Shown one piece after another: positions 14,358 to 22,379 of a DNA stretch of 33,701 nucleotides. This DNA is from Selenomonadaceae bacterium (GTDB lineage: Bacteria > Bacillota > Negativicutes > Selenomonadales > Selenomonadaceae), in assembly GCA_017470715.1 (NCBI GenBank), contig JAFUYE010000085.1, positions 1 to 33,701 of the forward strand, in the 5' to 3' direction. The notes beneath the pieces are model-generated. The model made no database searches and was not told the origin of the DNA. It worked only from the letters and a program-made list of their open reading frames with translations. The stretch's first letter is position 1; every line of letters begins with the position of its first letter. The position numbers and the translations under genes were made by a program.

Positions 14358-17300
14358 TCACCTCTGCAAGGCAATTCGCTCAAGAATGATTTTTCCCTGC
14401 CGAATCAATGACGAAATCCGAAAGTTGACGCTGACGGCTGCGGGGTCGGGCGACATTGCGAACGGATTCTGCAAATAAGTGACGCTGACATTTTCACCGA
14501 CGGCAACGAGCGCGAGAATAAAATTTTTCGGCGAATCAAGCGCGGTCAAAATTTCGTGACGTGTGACGGTGACGGTATCGGCATCTGCGCGGCGTCCCTT
14601 GACTTCGATAAATCGGCGGTGACCGGCGGGCGTGACGGATTCAATGTCGTAACCGAGATTTTCGCGGCTCACGTCGGCGGGCGTGTTGCCGAGTTCGCGC
14701 TCAATTTTGATGACGGCATTCATTGCAATTTCTTCGACGCGGGCACGAGCATCGTTGTCGGCGGAAAATTTTTCGGGCAAGCAACCTGCGGGCACAATCA
14801 GCGCGGCAGTGACGATTTCGGGCGTTGACGCGGAAATATTTCGTTCACGGTCAATTTCGGCGAGCCGCAACTCCAAACGTTCGGCAAGTTCGTCGCCGTC
14901 CTTGGTGAACTTGTCGGCGTCGAGTTTGTTGGTGTAATAAAGTTCGTCCGCCTGTTCGTAGTTGTAGTCGATTTCGTCCTGCAAACCGTCGCGGGCAGCC
15001 TTTCTGATTTTGTCGAGCACGGGAAGAATTTTCGTTTTGACGGCTTGAAGTTCCGGCTCAACGAAATTTTTTTGCGTGAAGTCAATCGCAAGCTTTTCGA
15101 CGTTGCCGAGATTTTTTGCGGCGGACAAAATTTTTTCGCGTTCGTCGGCGGTCGGTGAACGATAGCGCAAATCGGCGTTCGTCGAGAAATTTTTTCCGTC
15201 AAGCGAAATTTCAAAGGCGCGAAGTCGTTCGCTCAGCGTGCAGGGTCGCCCGTCATGAATTTCCGTCTTGACGAAAAATATCAGCCGAAAAATTTTCCCG
15301 CTGTCGTTGTCGTCGATAAAAATTGCTCCGCGCCGCAAATTGTCACCGAATTTTTTCAGCGTCAGATTTACAACGTCATTCAACAGCGGGTGCCCGAACG
15401 TCAAAAAATTGCTTGCGGGTTCATTCGTGAATGAAAATCTTTCGTCGCAAAAAATTTTGTTTGGAAGTTCGGACGGCATTTGAATAATTTCGTAACGCCC
15501 GCGATTAAGCCGAATCAATCGCCCGCCAAATTTGTTGAACGCGGCGACGAAAAATTTTTCCAAAAATCGCGGATTGAGCTTGCCGATGTCGGCTTGACGG
15601 AAATTTTTAATCGTGTCGAGATTAATTTTGTCGTCGATCAACGCCCGTTCGCGCAGAAGATTTTGCAAAGTTTTTTTGTCGAAACTTTTTTCGACGACGC
15701 CTGTCAATTTTTGAATCACGTCGGAATCGTCACCGTGCCGAATCGCCTCCGTGAGCAATTCGCGCAAAGGTTTGTTGTCGAAAGAAATTTTGCCGAGTAT
15801 GTCGAAAACTTTTCCGTCAAGCGCGGATTTTTCTTCGGAAATTTTTTGCAACAACCGCAGATAAACTTGACCTTCGCGGGTGTCGCTTGCAACCAAATTC
15901 CACAGCCGACAAATATTTTTCTGCCCGATACGGTGAATTCGCCCGAAACGTTGCTCAAGCCGATTGGGATTCCACGGCAAATCGTAATTAATCATCAGGT
16001 GCGCAACTTGCAGGTTGATGCCTTCGCCGGCGGCGTCCGTTGCAACGAGCACGCGAACATTTTCGTCGTGACGGAATTTATCTTCGACGTTGCGCCGTTC
16101 GCCGTGATTCAAGCCGCCGTGAATTGTCGCAACCGCGTTGTCGCCGAACAGTGCCGAAATTTTTTCGCGCAGATAATTCAGCGTGTCGCGGTGTTCGGTG
16201 AAGATAATCAACTTTTCATGGCGCGGAAAATTTTCGTTGTCTTCAAGCAGTGCTTTCAGTTCGAGCCATTTTCTGTCGACGCCGTCACGTAAAACTTTTT
16301 CCGCCACGGTCGAAAGTTTTTGGAGCGTTTGAATTTCCTGCCGCAGTTCGTCGATTGAACTTGCCGCCGTCATGTTCGCCGACAAATCATCTTCGCGTTG
16401 TTCAGATTCGTCGGTCGGAAAATCTTCGTATTCGTCAAAATCTTCCGCGTCGATTGTTTCCGTCTGCGAAAATTCTTCGGCGTCCAACAGTTCCTGAAGT
16501 CGTTTCGTCCTGCGCGTCAACGATTGATAAATTGCCAGCGGTGACGAGGCAAGTCGGCGTTGCAAAATCGTCATTGCGAAACCGACAGAATTTCTTCGGG
16601 ACGTGTTGAGAGTTTCTGCGCGATTGAAACCGTCGGCGACATAAGCGGTAACCAGTTCGTAAAGATTTTTTTCCTGCGGCGACAGCGTGTAGTTGACGGT
16701 GTAGGCTTTTCGTGCGGGGAACAGCGGCTTGCCGTCGAACGTGATTAAATCTTCCTTGACGAGCCGCCGCATCAAATCCGAAATGTAAACGCTGTGATTG
16801 ATTCTCTGCGCGCCCGCGAAACGGTCGGGGTCAACGAGCGACATGAACGCATAAAAATCTTTATCCTTGCCGTTGTGCGGTGTTGCCGTCAAAAGCAGAA
16901 ATCGCCGCGTAATTTTGCCGAGCCGCCAACCGAGCCGAAATCTTTTTGTGCGACTGATTTTTTTGCCTTGAACGCTTGCAGACATTTTATGAGCTTCATC
17001 GCAAACGATTAAATCCCAATCGGCGGCGCACAATTTATCCTGCAGTTTTTTGTTGCGAACGAGCTTGTCGATACCCGCTACAAAAAATTTTCCCGTCGAA
17101 ACATTTTCGTCCGTCAAAATTTCAAAACGCAGTTGAAACTTTTGCGACAGTTCGTCTTGCCACTGTTCGACGAGTGCGGCGGGACAAACGATTAACACGT
17201 TTCGCAACTGTCCGCGCAGAAATAATTCTTTGATAAGCAAGCCGGTCATGATTGTTTTGCCCGCGCCGGGGTCGTCCGCCAAAACGAAACGCAACGGATA

Positions 17301-17465
17301 CCGCACGAGCAATTTCTCATACACCGCCGAAATTTGGTGCGGCAACGGCTCAATCTGCGACGCATGAACTGCCAAGTACGGCTCCGCAGGGCACGCGTGT
17401 TTGATTCTGTACGCCTCCGAAGTCAAGCGAAAGGTTTCCGAATCCGAATCAAATTTTAAACGCAT
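14358..17465 (-). CDS. SNF2-type helicase with C-terminal DUF3883 (nuclease-fold) domain
   Basis: A 1035-residue protein. The N-terminal SNF2 ATPase has LPHQ, Walker A DDPGAGKT (64-71), DEAH (156-159) and LLLTATPHNG. The second RecA domain carries IHGGLNHGER, ATDAAGEGINLQ, and QRFGRIHRIGQK. The last 130 residues contain LGYDIESV and RFIEVKGRR, the DUF3883/NOV_C signature with a PD-(D/E)xK-like EVK motif. This architecture is seen in DrmD-like helicases of defence loci. The start is taken at ATG 17465 with GGAGG (near 17473); upstream in-frame starts lack a ribosome site. It is first in the operon and its promoter abuts that of the PSP1 gene. It would translocate on and remodel DNA; cleavage is possible but not shown. 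Confidence 0.88.
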   Translation of the reverse strand: MRLKFDSDSETFRLTSEAYRIKHACPAEPYLAVHASQIEPLPHQISAVYEKLLVRYPLRFVLADDPGAGKTIMTGLLIKELFLRGQLRNVLIVCPAALVEQWQDELSQKFQLRFEILTDENVSTGKFFVAGIDKLVRNKKLQDKLCAADWDLIVCDEAHKMSASVQGKKISRTKRFRLGWRLGKITRRFLLLTATPHNGKDKDFYAFMSLVDPDRFAGAQRINHSVYISDLMRRLVKEDLITFDGKPLFPARKAYTVNYTLSPQEKNLYELVTAYVADGFNRAETLNTSRRNSVGFAMTILQRRLASSPLAIYQSLTRRTKRLQELLDAEEFSQTETIDAEDFDEYEDFPTDESEQREDDLSANMTAASSIDELRQEIQTLQKLSTVAEKVLRDGVDRKWLELKALLEDNENFPRHEKLIIFTEHRDTLNYLREKISALFGDNAVATIHGGLNHGERRNVEDKFRHDENVRVLVATDAAGEGINLQVAHLMINYDLPWNPNRLEQRFGRIHRIGQKNICRLWNLVASDTREGQVYLRLLQKISEEKSALDGKVFDILGKISFDNKPLRELLTEAIRHGDDSDVIQKLTGVVEKSFDKKTLQNLLRERALIDDKINLDTIKNFRQADIGKLNPRFLEKFFVAAFNKFGGRLIRLNRGRYEIIQMPSELPNKIFCDERFSFTNEPASNFLTFGHPLLNDVVNLTLKKFGDNLRRGAIFIDDNDSGKIFRLIFFVKTEIHDGRPCTLSERLRAFEISLDGKNFSTNADLRYRSPTADEREKILSAAKNLGNVEKLAIDFTQKNFVEPELQAVKTKILPVLDKIRKAARDGLQDEIDYNYEQADELYYTNKLDADKFTKDGDELAERLELRLAEIDRERNISASTPEIVTAALIVPAGCLPEKFSADNDARARVEEIAMNAVIKIERELGNTPADVSRENLGYDIESVTPAGHRRFIEVKGRRADADTVTVTRHEILTALDSPKNFILALVAVGENVSVTYLQNPFAMSPDPAAVSVNFRISSLIRQGKIILERIALQR

Positions 17466-17505
17466 AAATTTTTCCTCCGTCGAAATAAAAATTTTCGTCA
17501 TTGAT

Positions 17506-17534
17506 ATTATAACCGTTCGCAATCGCCGCGTCGC
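17506..17534 (-). promoter_or_regulatory. Candidate promoter of the minus-strand defence operon
   Basis: A perfect -10 box TATAAT (17506-17511 on the minus strand) lies about 40 bases before the helicase start. The -35 position (17529-17534) reads GCGACG, only a partial match. It is back to back with the PSP1 promoter. Confidence 0.45.
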
Positions 17535-17540
17535 TTGTGT

Positions 17541-17569
17541 TTGCCAATTCGCGGGCAATGCGATATAGT
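17541..17569 (+). promoter_or_regulatory. Promoter of the PSP1 gene
   Basis: TTGCCA (17541-17546) and TATAGT (17564-17569) are 17 bases apart, 33 bases before ATG 17602. It would let the PSP1 gene be expressed although it is separated from holB by the island. Confidence 0.6.
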
Positions 17570-17601
17570 TTACGGAAAATTTTTGAGGAGAAATTAATTA
17601 C

Positions 17602-18768
17602 ATGCAAATATTAGGAGTCAGATTGAAAAAGGCGGGTCGAATTTTATTTTTCGAGCCCGACGACTCGGAAATTGTCAAAGGCGATTGGGTTATCGTCGAA
17701 ACTTCGCGGGGCGTCGAGTGCACTCAAGTCGTCATTGCGCCGCGTGAATTGCCCAAAGCTGCCGAAACTCCCGAATCCGAACCGGGCGTGCCGTTGCAAA
17801 AAATTCAGCGCAAAGCAACCGAAGCCGATTTGCTCAAGCTTGAAGAAAATCACCGCGAAGAACTTCGGGCGTTCGACATTTGCTTACAAAAAATCGCCGA
17901 ACATGGTTTGCCGATGAAACTTATCAACGTCGAGTTTACTTTTGACGTGAACAAAATAATTTTTTTCTTCACGGCGGACGGACGTGTCGACTTCCGTGAA
18001 CTTGTGCGCGATTTGGCGGCAATTTTCCGCACGCGAATCGAATTGCGACAAGTCGGCGTTCGTGACGAAGCAAAACTTTTGGGCGGCATGGGCGGTTGCG
18101 GTCGTCCGTTGTGTTGCGCGTCATTTTTGGGCGAATTCATTCCCGTTTCAATCCGCATGGCAAAAGATCAAAATTTGTCGCTCAACCCGACGAAAATTTC
18201 CGGCGTGTGCGGGCGGCTGATGTGCTGTCTCAAATACGAAAACGATTTGTACTGCGAAAATTGTCCCGCGCAGAATACGAACGTCACACTTCGCCCGAAA
18301 GTCGGCAGTCGCGTCATTGTGGCGGACGGCGAAGGCAAAGTTGTTTCCGAAAATTTTGCGCGTCGAAATGCAACAATTCTTTTGGACACGAATCGAATCG
18401 TCGTCGCAAGTTGGGATGAAATTTTGCCCGTCAACGAAGACGACATGGAAGCCGTCGACGAAAACACGCCCGTTGAGCCGGAAAAATCGCCCGAAGAATT
18501 TTCGCCGAAGCCTGTCCGTCATGAACGCCGCGAACGTTACGAACGCCCCGAACGTTATCCGCGAAAGGAGCAATCCGAACAGAGCGAACGTCCCGAACGT
18601 TACGAGCGAACCGAACGTTACGAGCGACGCCCGCGCAGGACGGAGACTTTCAATCGCCGTTACAATCGCAACGAAAATTCCGAGCGCGTCACCCGCAACG
18701 AACGCCCGCCGAGACCGCCGCGCACGGACAAACCGCGTCGCCCGCCGAGACGAGATCCGAAAAAATGA
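17602..18768 (+). CDS. PSP1 domain (YaaT/RicT family) protein with Arg/Glu-rich tail
   Basis: A 388-residue protein. Residues 1-285 match the PSP1/YaaT family: MQILGVRLKKAGRILFFEP at the start, ECTQVV, and the cysteine-rich core KLLGGMGGCGRPLCCASFLG followed by GVCGRLMCCLKYE. In Bacillus subtilis this family (YaaT/RicT) is part of the Y-complex that acts with RNase Y in mRNA maturation. The C-terminal 100 residues are a low-complexity tail with repeated ERYERPERYP-like units, then basic and Pro-rich, not part of the core and probably disordered or RNA-binding. A GAGGAG sequence precedes ATG 17602. The gene overlaps the next one by four bases and would normally follow holB directly. Confidence 0.9.
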   Translation: MQILGVRLKKAGRILFFEPDDSEIVKGDWVIVETSRGVECTQVVIAPRELPKAAETPESEPGVPLQKIQRKATEADLLKLEENHREELRAFDICLQKIAEHGLPMKLINVEFTFDVNKIIFFFTADGRVDFRELVRDLAAIFRTRIELRQVGVRDEAKLLGGMGGCGRPLCCASFLGEFIPVSIRMAKDQNLSLNPTKISGVCGRLMCCLKYENDLYCENCPAQNTNVTLRPKVGSRVIVADGEGKVVSENFARRNATILLDTNRIVVASWDEILPVNEDDMEAVDENTPVEPEKSPEEFSPKPVRHERRERYERPERYPRKEQSEQSERPERYERTERYERRPRRTETFNRRYNRNENSERVTRNERPPRPPRTDKPRRPPRRDPKK

Positions 18769-19496
18769 TTGAACTGCGCGAAGGTGAACGACTTGATGAT
18801 TTAATGCGTTCGGGTCGCGTCATAATTCAAGACCGCAACGAATTTTGTTTTTCGACGGACGCGGTGTTAATCGCGCACTTCCCGCGTCTGAAGAAAAATT
18901 TTCGCGTGATTGACTTGGGCACGGGCAACGGCGTCATCCCGCTGTTAATTGCCGACAACGTCAAAGAAATCTGCGCGGTTGAATTGAATTCGCGAGCAGC
19001 TGAACTTGCACGACGCAACGTCGAACTCAACGGGCTGAGCGAAAAAATTTCCGTCGTCGAGGGCGATTATCGTCGACACCGTGAAATTTTCAAGCCGGAA
19101 AGTTTTGATCTTGCAATCGCAAATCCGCCGTACACGCCCGTTAAAAACGGTGAGCCTAATAAACTTTCGTCTGTGGCGCGAGCACGACACGAATTCACCG
19201 CCACGCTTGAAGATGTCGTGACTGCGGCGCGTTTCGTCTTAAAATTTCGCGGGACATTTTGCATGATTCATATGGCATCGAGGCTTTGCGAAATTGTCGA
19301 CGCTCTGCACCGTCACCAAATGGAAATGAAACGCCTGCGCCCGATACAGCCGAAAGTTAACCGCGACGCGAATTTAATCATGATTGAAGCGATTGTCGGC
19401 GGAAACACGGGCAATCTGCAAATTTTGCCGCCGTTGGTCGTGCACAATCCCGACGGCTCATACACCGACGAAATTCACAAGATTTACGGCACATAA
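18765..19496 (+). CDS. TrmN6-like tRNA1(Val) adenine-37 N6-methyltransferase family protein
   Basis: A 243-residue class I SAM methyltransferase with VIDLGTGNGVIPLL (48-61), AVELN as the acidic loop, and the catalytic NPPY (120-123). The N-terminal RSGRVIIQDRNEFCFSTDAV is typical of the YfiC/YabB group, which methylates N6 of A37 in tRNA1(Val). The position after a PSP1 gene is the usual Bacillota arrangement (yaaT-yabA-yabB). The start ATG overlaps the PSP1 stop (ATGA). The exact tRNA substrate is inferred from the family. Confidence 0.88.
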   Translation: MIELREGERLDDLMRSGRVIIQDRNEFCFSTDAVLIAHFPRLKKNFRVIDLGTGNGVIPLLIADNVKEICAVELNSRAAELARRNVELNGLSEKISVVEGDYRRHREIFKPESFDLAIANPPYTPVKNGEPNKLSSVARARHEFTATLEDVVTAARFVLKFRGTFCMIHMASRLCEIVDALHRHQMEMKRLRPIQPKVNRDANLIMIEAIVGGNTGNLQILPPLVVHNPDGSYTDEIHKIYGT

Positions 19497-19540
19497 ATTC
19501 AAACTCAAACAAATGAACGAGCACGGCAACGCGACAACAC

Positions 19541-19702
19541 GGGCGCACACGACGTGCGCCCGCCCGCGGTATTTCGCGTGATGCGAAATATGCGGGACAA
19601 ATTTGGTGACGAGACGGCCGGTTCATCGCGATAACATAATCCTCGCCCGCCGCGCAGGCGCAGTTTTCTTTGCTACTTTCTTTGTCTGCACAAAGAAAGT
19701 AG
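19541..19702 (-). repeat. Composite hairpin element, copy A (inverted relative to copy B)
   Basis: Three perfect hairpins in a row: GGGCGCAC/GTGCGCCC (19541-19561), TATTTCGC/GCGAAATA (19570-19590) and CTACTTTCTTTGT/ACAAAGAAAGTAG (19673-19702). Read on the minus strand, the third hairpin is followed by CAAAGAAAAC and later the second. That is the same order and similar words as copy B at 20811-20917. The two copies flank fumA in opposite orientation. Confidence 0.65.
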
Positions 19703-19818
19703 ATTAACCAAACGCAACGGCAATGAAAAAATCTCACGTCACGCGACAACAAAAATCGCAAAATTTACTGCGGCTGAAAATTTCTCGTGACTATAACACC
19801 ATAAATGCCAAAAATTTT

Positions 19819-19856
19819 CCTGCACAGTTTCAGCGAAGTTTGCAGGATTTTCTTTT
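19819..19856 (+). terminator. Terminator-like hairpin upstream of fumA
   Basis: CCTGCA (19819-19824) pairs with TGCAGG (19841-19846) around a 16-base loop, followed by ATTTTCTTTT. It could end transcripts of the PSP1/TrmN6 unit. The short stem and large loop make it weak. Confidence 0.35.
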
Positions 19857-19925
19857 GACGCGGCAAATATCCAAAGCATTAACGGAAAATTTTTTGACCG
19901 CAATTATATTTCAGGAGGGATTACT

Positions 19926-20768
19926 TTGAGAGAGCTGGACGTTAAACTCATCACCGAGAACGTCGCCGAAATGTGTAAGGAGGCGGCTTATTATCTGCCG
20001 GACGATGTTTATCGCGGACTCAAGCGCGGACGCGAAACCGAACAATCGCCCGTCGGAAAAATCGTTCTCGACCAAATCATCAAGAATGCCGAAATTGCAC
20101 GTGCGGAAGATCGTCCGTATTGTCAAGATACGGGCATGACGATTGTGTTCCTTGAAGTCGGGCAGGACTTGCACATTGTCGGCGGCGACCTCGAAGAGGC
20201 GATTAACGCGGGTATTGCCAAAGGTTACACCGAAGGTTACTTGCGCAAGTCGGTTGTCGGCGAACCGTTGTTTAATCGCGTCAACACGAAGAACAACACA
20301 CCCGGCGTCATCTACACGAAAATTGTCCCCGGCGACAAATTGAGCATTACAATCGCGCCCAAAGGTTTTGGCTCCGAAAACAAATCGGGCGTCAAAATGC
20401 TTGTTCCGGCTGACGGCGTCAAAGGCGTCAAGAAAGCTGTCATGGAAATTATTCTTCATGCAAGCATGAATCCGTGCCCGCCGATGGTTGTCGGTGTCGG
20501 TATCGGCGGAACAATGGACAGAGCCGCGCTGTTGTCGAAAAAAGCTTTGACGCGCTCAATCGACGAACGTAACCCGATGCCCGAATACGCAAAACTTGAG
20601 CAGGAACTTTTGGACATGATTAACGCAACGGGTATCGGTCCGCAACTTGGCGGTACAACTTCCGCTTTGGCAGTCAATGTCGAATGGGGTCCCACGCATA
20701 TCGCAGGCTTGCCCGTCGCCGTCACAATTTGCTGTCACGCAATGAGACATTCGCACAGAGTTCTTTAA
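19926..20768 (+). CDS. fumA: Class I fumarate hydratase, alpha subunit
   Basis: A 280-residue alpha subunit of the oxygen-sensitive iron-sulfur fumarase that interconverts fumarate and malate. It shows RPYCQDTGM (first cluster cysteine C66), [15 protein letters not shown] (second cysteine region), [13 protein letters not shown] and the C-terminal [10 protein letters not shown]. The start is a TTG at 19926, six bases after AGGAGGG. The beta subunit is the next gene on the same strand, 237 bases away, separated by a hairpin element rather than adjoining as usual. With the sdh/frd genes downstream it forms the malate-fumarate-succinate segment. The gene symbol follows common use for two-subunit fumarases; L(+)-tartrate dehydratase is the related alternative. 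Confidence 0.92.
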   Translation: MRELDVKLITENVAEMCKEAAYYLPDDVYRGLKRGRETEQSPVGKIVLDQIIKNAEIARAEDRPYCQDTGMTIVFLEVGQDLHIVGGDLEEAINAGIAKGYTEGYLRKSVVGEPLFNRVNTKNNTPGVIYTKIVPGDKLSITIAPKGFGSENKSGVKMLVPADGVKGVKKAVMEIILHASMNPCPPMVVGVGIGGTMDRAALLSKKALTRSIDERNPMPEYAKLEQELLDMINATGIGPQLGGTTSALAVNVEWGPTHIAGLPVAVTICCHAMRHSHRVL

Positions 20769-20810
20769 TTCGGCGGATTTTTTGGCGTTGACGATTTGGC
20801 GTTGTTGAAT

Positions 20811-20917
20811 GTTACTTTTCTTTTGGCGCAAAAGAAAAGTAACCAAAAGAAAACAGCCCGCTTATTTCGCATCACGCGAAATGCGACGGGCGCAAATGCT
20901 TGCCAGCGCGCATTTGC
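20811..20917 (+). repeat. Composite hairpin element, copy B
   Basis: Three hairpins: a perfect 15-pair stem with a GCG loop, GTTACTTTTCTTTTG/CAAAAGAAAAGTAAC (20811-20843); ATTTCGC/GCGAAAT around ATCAC (20864-20882); and GCAAATGC/GCATTTGC (20892-20917). Between the first two is CCAAAAGAAAAC. The element lies between fumA and fumB and is related to copy A at 19541-19702. No T-run follows the first stem, so it is not an ordinary terminator. Confidence 0.65.
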
Positions 20918-21005
20918 CACGTCCTGTGCGGCCTCAAATGTCGGCAACGTCGGTAACGTCATCATTTAACAAGCGTAAAAATTTTTTCAAAGGAGAGTTG
21001 ATAGA

Positions 21006-21578
21006 ATGGCCGAAAGTATCAGAATTACTACGCCGTTCACGGAAGATGTGTCGCGCAAACTTCGTGCAGGCGACAGCGTCCTCATCACAGGCACGATTAT
21101 CAGCGCAAGAGATGCCGCACATAAAGTTATGACAGAAGCTCTTGCACGCGGTGAAAAATTGCCCGTCGATTGGACGAATCAAATCGTCTACTATTTGGGA
21201 CCCACACCGGCAAAACCCGGCGACCCGATTGGTTCATGCGGTCCGACAACTTCGGGCAGAATGGACGCTTACACGCCAACAATGCTTGATCAAGGCATTA
21301 AAGGCATGGTCGGCAAAGGTTCCCGCACGAAAGAAGTCGTCGAGTCCATGAAGAAAAACGGCGCAACTTATTTCGCGGCAGTCGGCGGCGCGGCGGCATT
21401 AATCGCCAAATCCGTCAAAAAGTACACCGTGCTTGCTTATCCCGAACTCGGTCCGGAAGCGGTTGCGGCTCTTGAAGTCGTCGACTTCCCCGCCATTGTC
21501 GTTATCGACTGCGAAGGCAACAACTTCTACGAAATCGGGCAAAAAGATTATCGCCACTTCGACATTAATCAAATCTAG
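21006..21578 (+). CDS. fumB: Class I fumarate hydratase, beta subunit
   Basis: A 190-residue C-terminal domain subunit of two-subunit class I fumarase. Typical blocks are LRAGDSVLITGTIISARDAAH, YLGPTPA, GSCGPTTSGRMD, GKGSRTKEVV and AVGGAAALIAK. It completes the active site with the alpha subunit upstream. AAAGGAG precedes ATG 21006. The gene ends in a run of AGGGAAA words that form a spacer hairpin before sdhC. Confidence 0.92.
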   Translation: MAESIRITTPFTEDVSRKLRAGDSVLITGTIISARDAAHKVMTEALARGEKLPVDWTNQIVYYLGPTPAKPGDPIGSCGPTTSGRMDAYTPTMLDQGIKGMVGKGSRTKEVVESMKKNGATYFAAVGGAAALIAKSVKKYTVLAYPELGPEAVAALEVVDFPAIVVIDCEGNNFYEIGQKDYRHFDINQI

Positions 21579-21640
21579 GGAAAAGGGGAAAGGGAGAAGG
21601 GTTTTAAACTTGTCCCTTCTCTCTTGTCCCTTGTCCCTAC
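21577..21640 (+). repeat. AGGGAAA / TTGTCCCT inverted word repeat between fumB and sdhC
   Basis: Tandem purine words (AGGGAAAAGGGGAAAGGG and more) are followed, after TTTTAAACT, by tandem TGTCCCTT words. The two arms are complementary enough to form a long imperfect hairpin. It starts within the stop codon of fumB. Confidence 0.6.
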
Positions 21641-21658
21641 AAAAACAAGGAGGTCAAA

Positions 21659-22282
21659 ATGATTCACACAACTTTTTACGTGCGGCGTCTGCACTCACTG
21701 TGCGGCTTGCTCGTCTTGGGGCTGGTATTGTTTGAACACATCTTCACGAACTCAATGGCGATTCTCGGTCCCGAAGGATTGAACACCGCGCTCGAAATGA
21801 TGGAACTCATTCCCAAACCGATTTTCATGGGTCTTGAGCTCGGCGGCATCGCAATTCCGCTTTTGTTCCACGGCATTTATGGCATTTACATTGCTCTGCA
21901 AGCGAACAACAACCCCGGTCGTTTCGGTTACCTTCGCAACTGGAATTTCACACTGCAACGCTGGACGGCTTGGTTCCTCGTAGTCTTTTTGGTTTGGCAC
22001 GTCGGTTATCTCCGCTTCTATGTCAAAGGCGTCACCGGCACTCCGATTTCTTTTGAGCTGTTGCAAAACTTCTTCCAAAATCCGGTCGTCGTCGTGCTTT
22101 ACGTTATCGGCATGTGGGCGGCGATTTTCCATTTCTGCAACGGCATTACAACTTTCTGCATGACGTGGGGCATCACCAAGGGTCCGCGTGCGCAAAACGT
22201 TATCAGCTATATCAGCATGGGACTTTGCGCGCTTTTGTGCTTGATTACGCTCGTCTTCATGAGCAGCTACTTCATGTACTGA
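21659..22282 (+). CDS. sdhC: Succinate dehydrogenase/fumarate reductase cytochrome b558 subunit
   Basis: A 207-residue membrane protein with about five hydrophobic helices, like Bacillus subtilis SdhC. Candidate haem ligands are H27, H71, H114 and H158, the spacing expected for two haems b (di-haem type B). It anchors the flavoprotein and iron-sulfur subunits and exchanges electrons with menaquinone. AAGGAGG precedes ATG 21659. It is first of the sdhCAB/frdCAB set. Direction of use (succinate oxidation or fumarate reduction) cannot be told from sequence; fumarate reduction is likely in a fermenting Negativicute. Confidence 0.9.
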   Translation: MIHTTFYVRRLHSLCGLLVLGLVLFEHIFTNSMAILGPEGLNTALEMMELIPKPIFMGLELGGIAIPLLFHGIYGIYIALQANNNPGRFGYLRNWNFTLQRWTAWFLVVFLVWHVGYLRFYVKGVTGTPISFELLQNFFQNPVVVVLYVIGMWAAIFHFCNGITTFCMTWGITKGPRAQNVISYISMGLCALLCLITLVFMSSYFMY

Positions 22283-22363
22283 TTTTTAGCTTTCAGCTAT
22301 CAGCTGTCAGCTTTCAGGAAAATTCGTCACCCTAAAAGCTCAAAGCTTAAAGCTTAAAGCTCA
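22283..22363 (+). repeat. AGCTTT/AAGCTTAA inverted word repeat between sdhC and sdhA
   Basis: The left arm has words TAGCTTTCAGCTATCAGCTG and more; the right arm has AAAGCTCAAAGCTTAAAGCT and more. They are roughly complementary across AATTCGTCACCC, so a long imperfect hairpin can form. The left arm shares its word with 8594-8624. Confidence 0.6.
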
Positions 22364-22379
22364 ACAAGGAGATTCGGTT

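Larger units (their letters stand above)
19497..19925 (+). other. Gene-free region before fumA
   Basis: No supported gene in these 429 bases. The left two thirds hold a cluster of three perfect hairpins (listed separately), then a terminator-like hairpin near 19819-19856 and a TTGACG at 19855-19860 without a convincing -10 partner. AGGAGGG (19913-19919) is the ribosome site of fumA. Confidence 0.6.

Noticed and set aside
5365-17465. Assignment of the island to DISARM or BREX
   Set aside because: DrmA, DrmB and DrmC are absent, as are PglZ, BrxL and PglX-type genes; only single related families (SNF2 helicase, DUF499) are shared.
19723-19929. A 68-codon frame starting MKKSHVTRQQ before fumA
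   Set aside because: No ribosome site, no recognisable domain, it runs over a hairpin and overlaps the fumA ribosome site and start.
20811-20843. Rho-independent terminator after fumA
   Set aside because: The perfect stem is not followed by a T-run on the plus strand; it is better read as part of the composite hairpin element.
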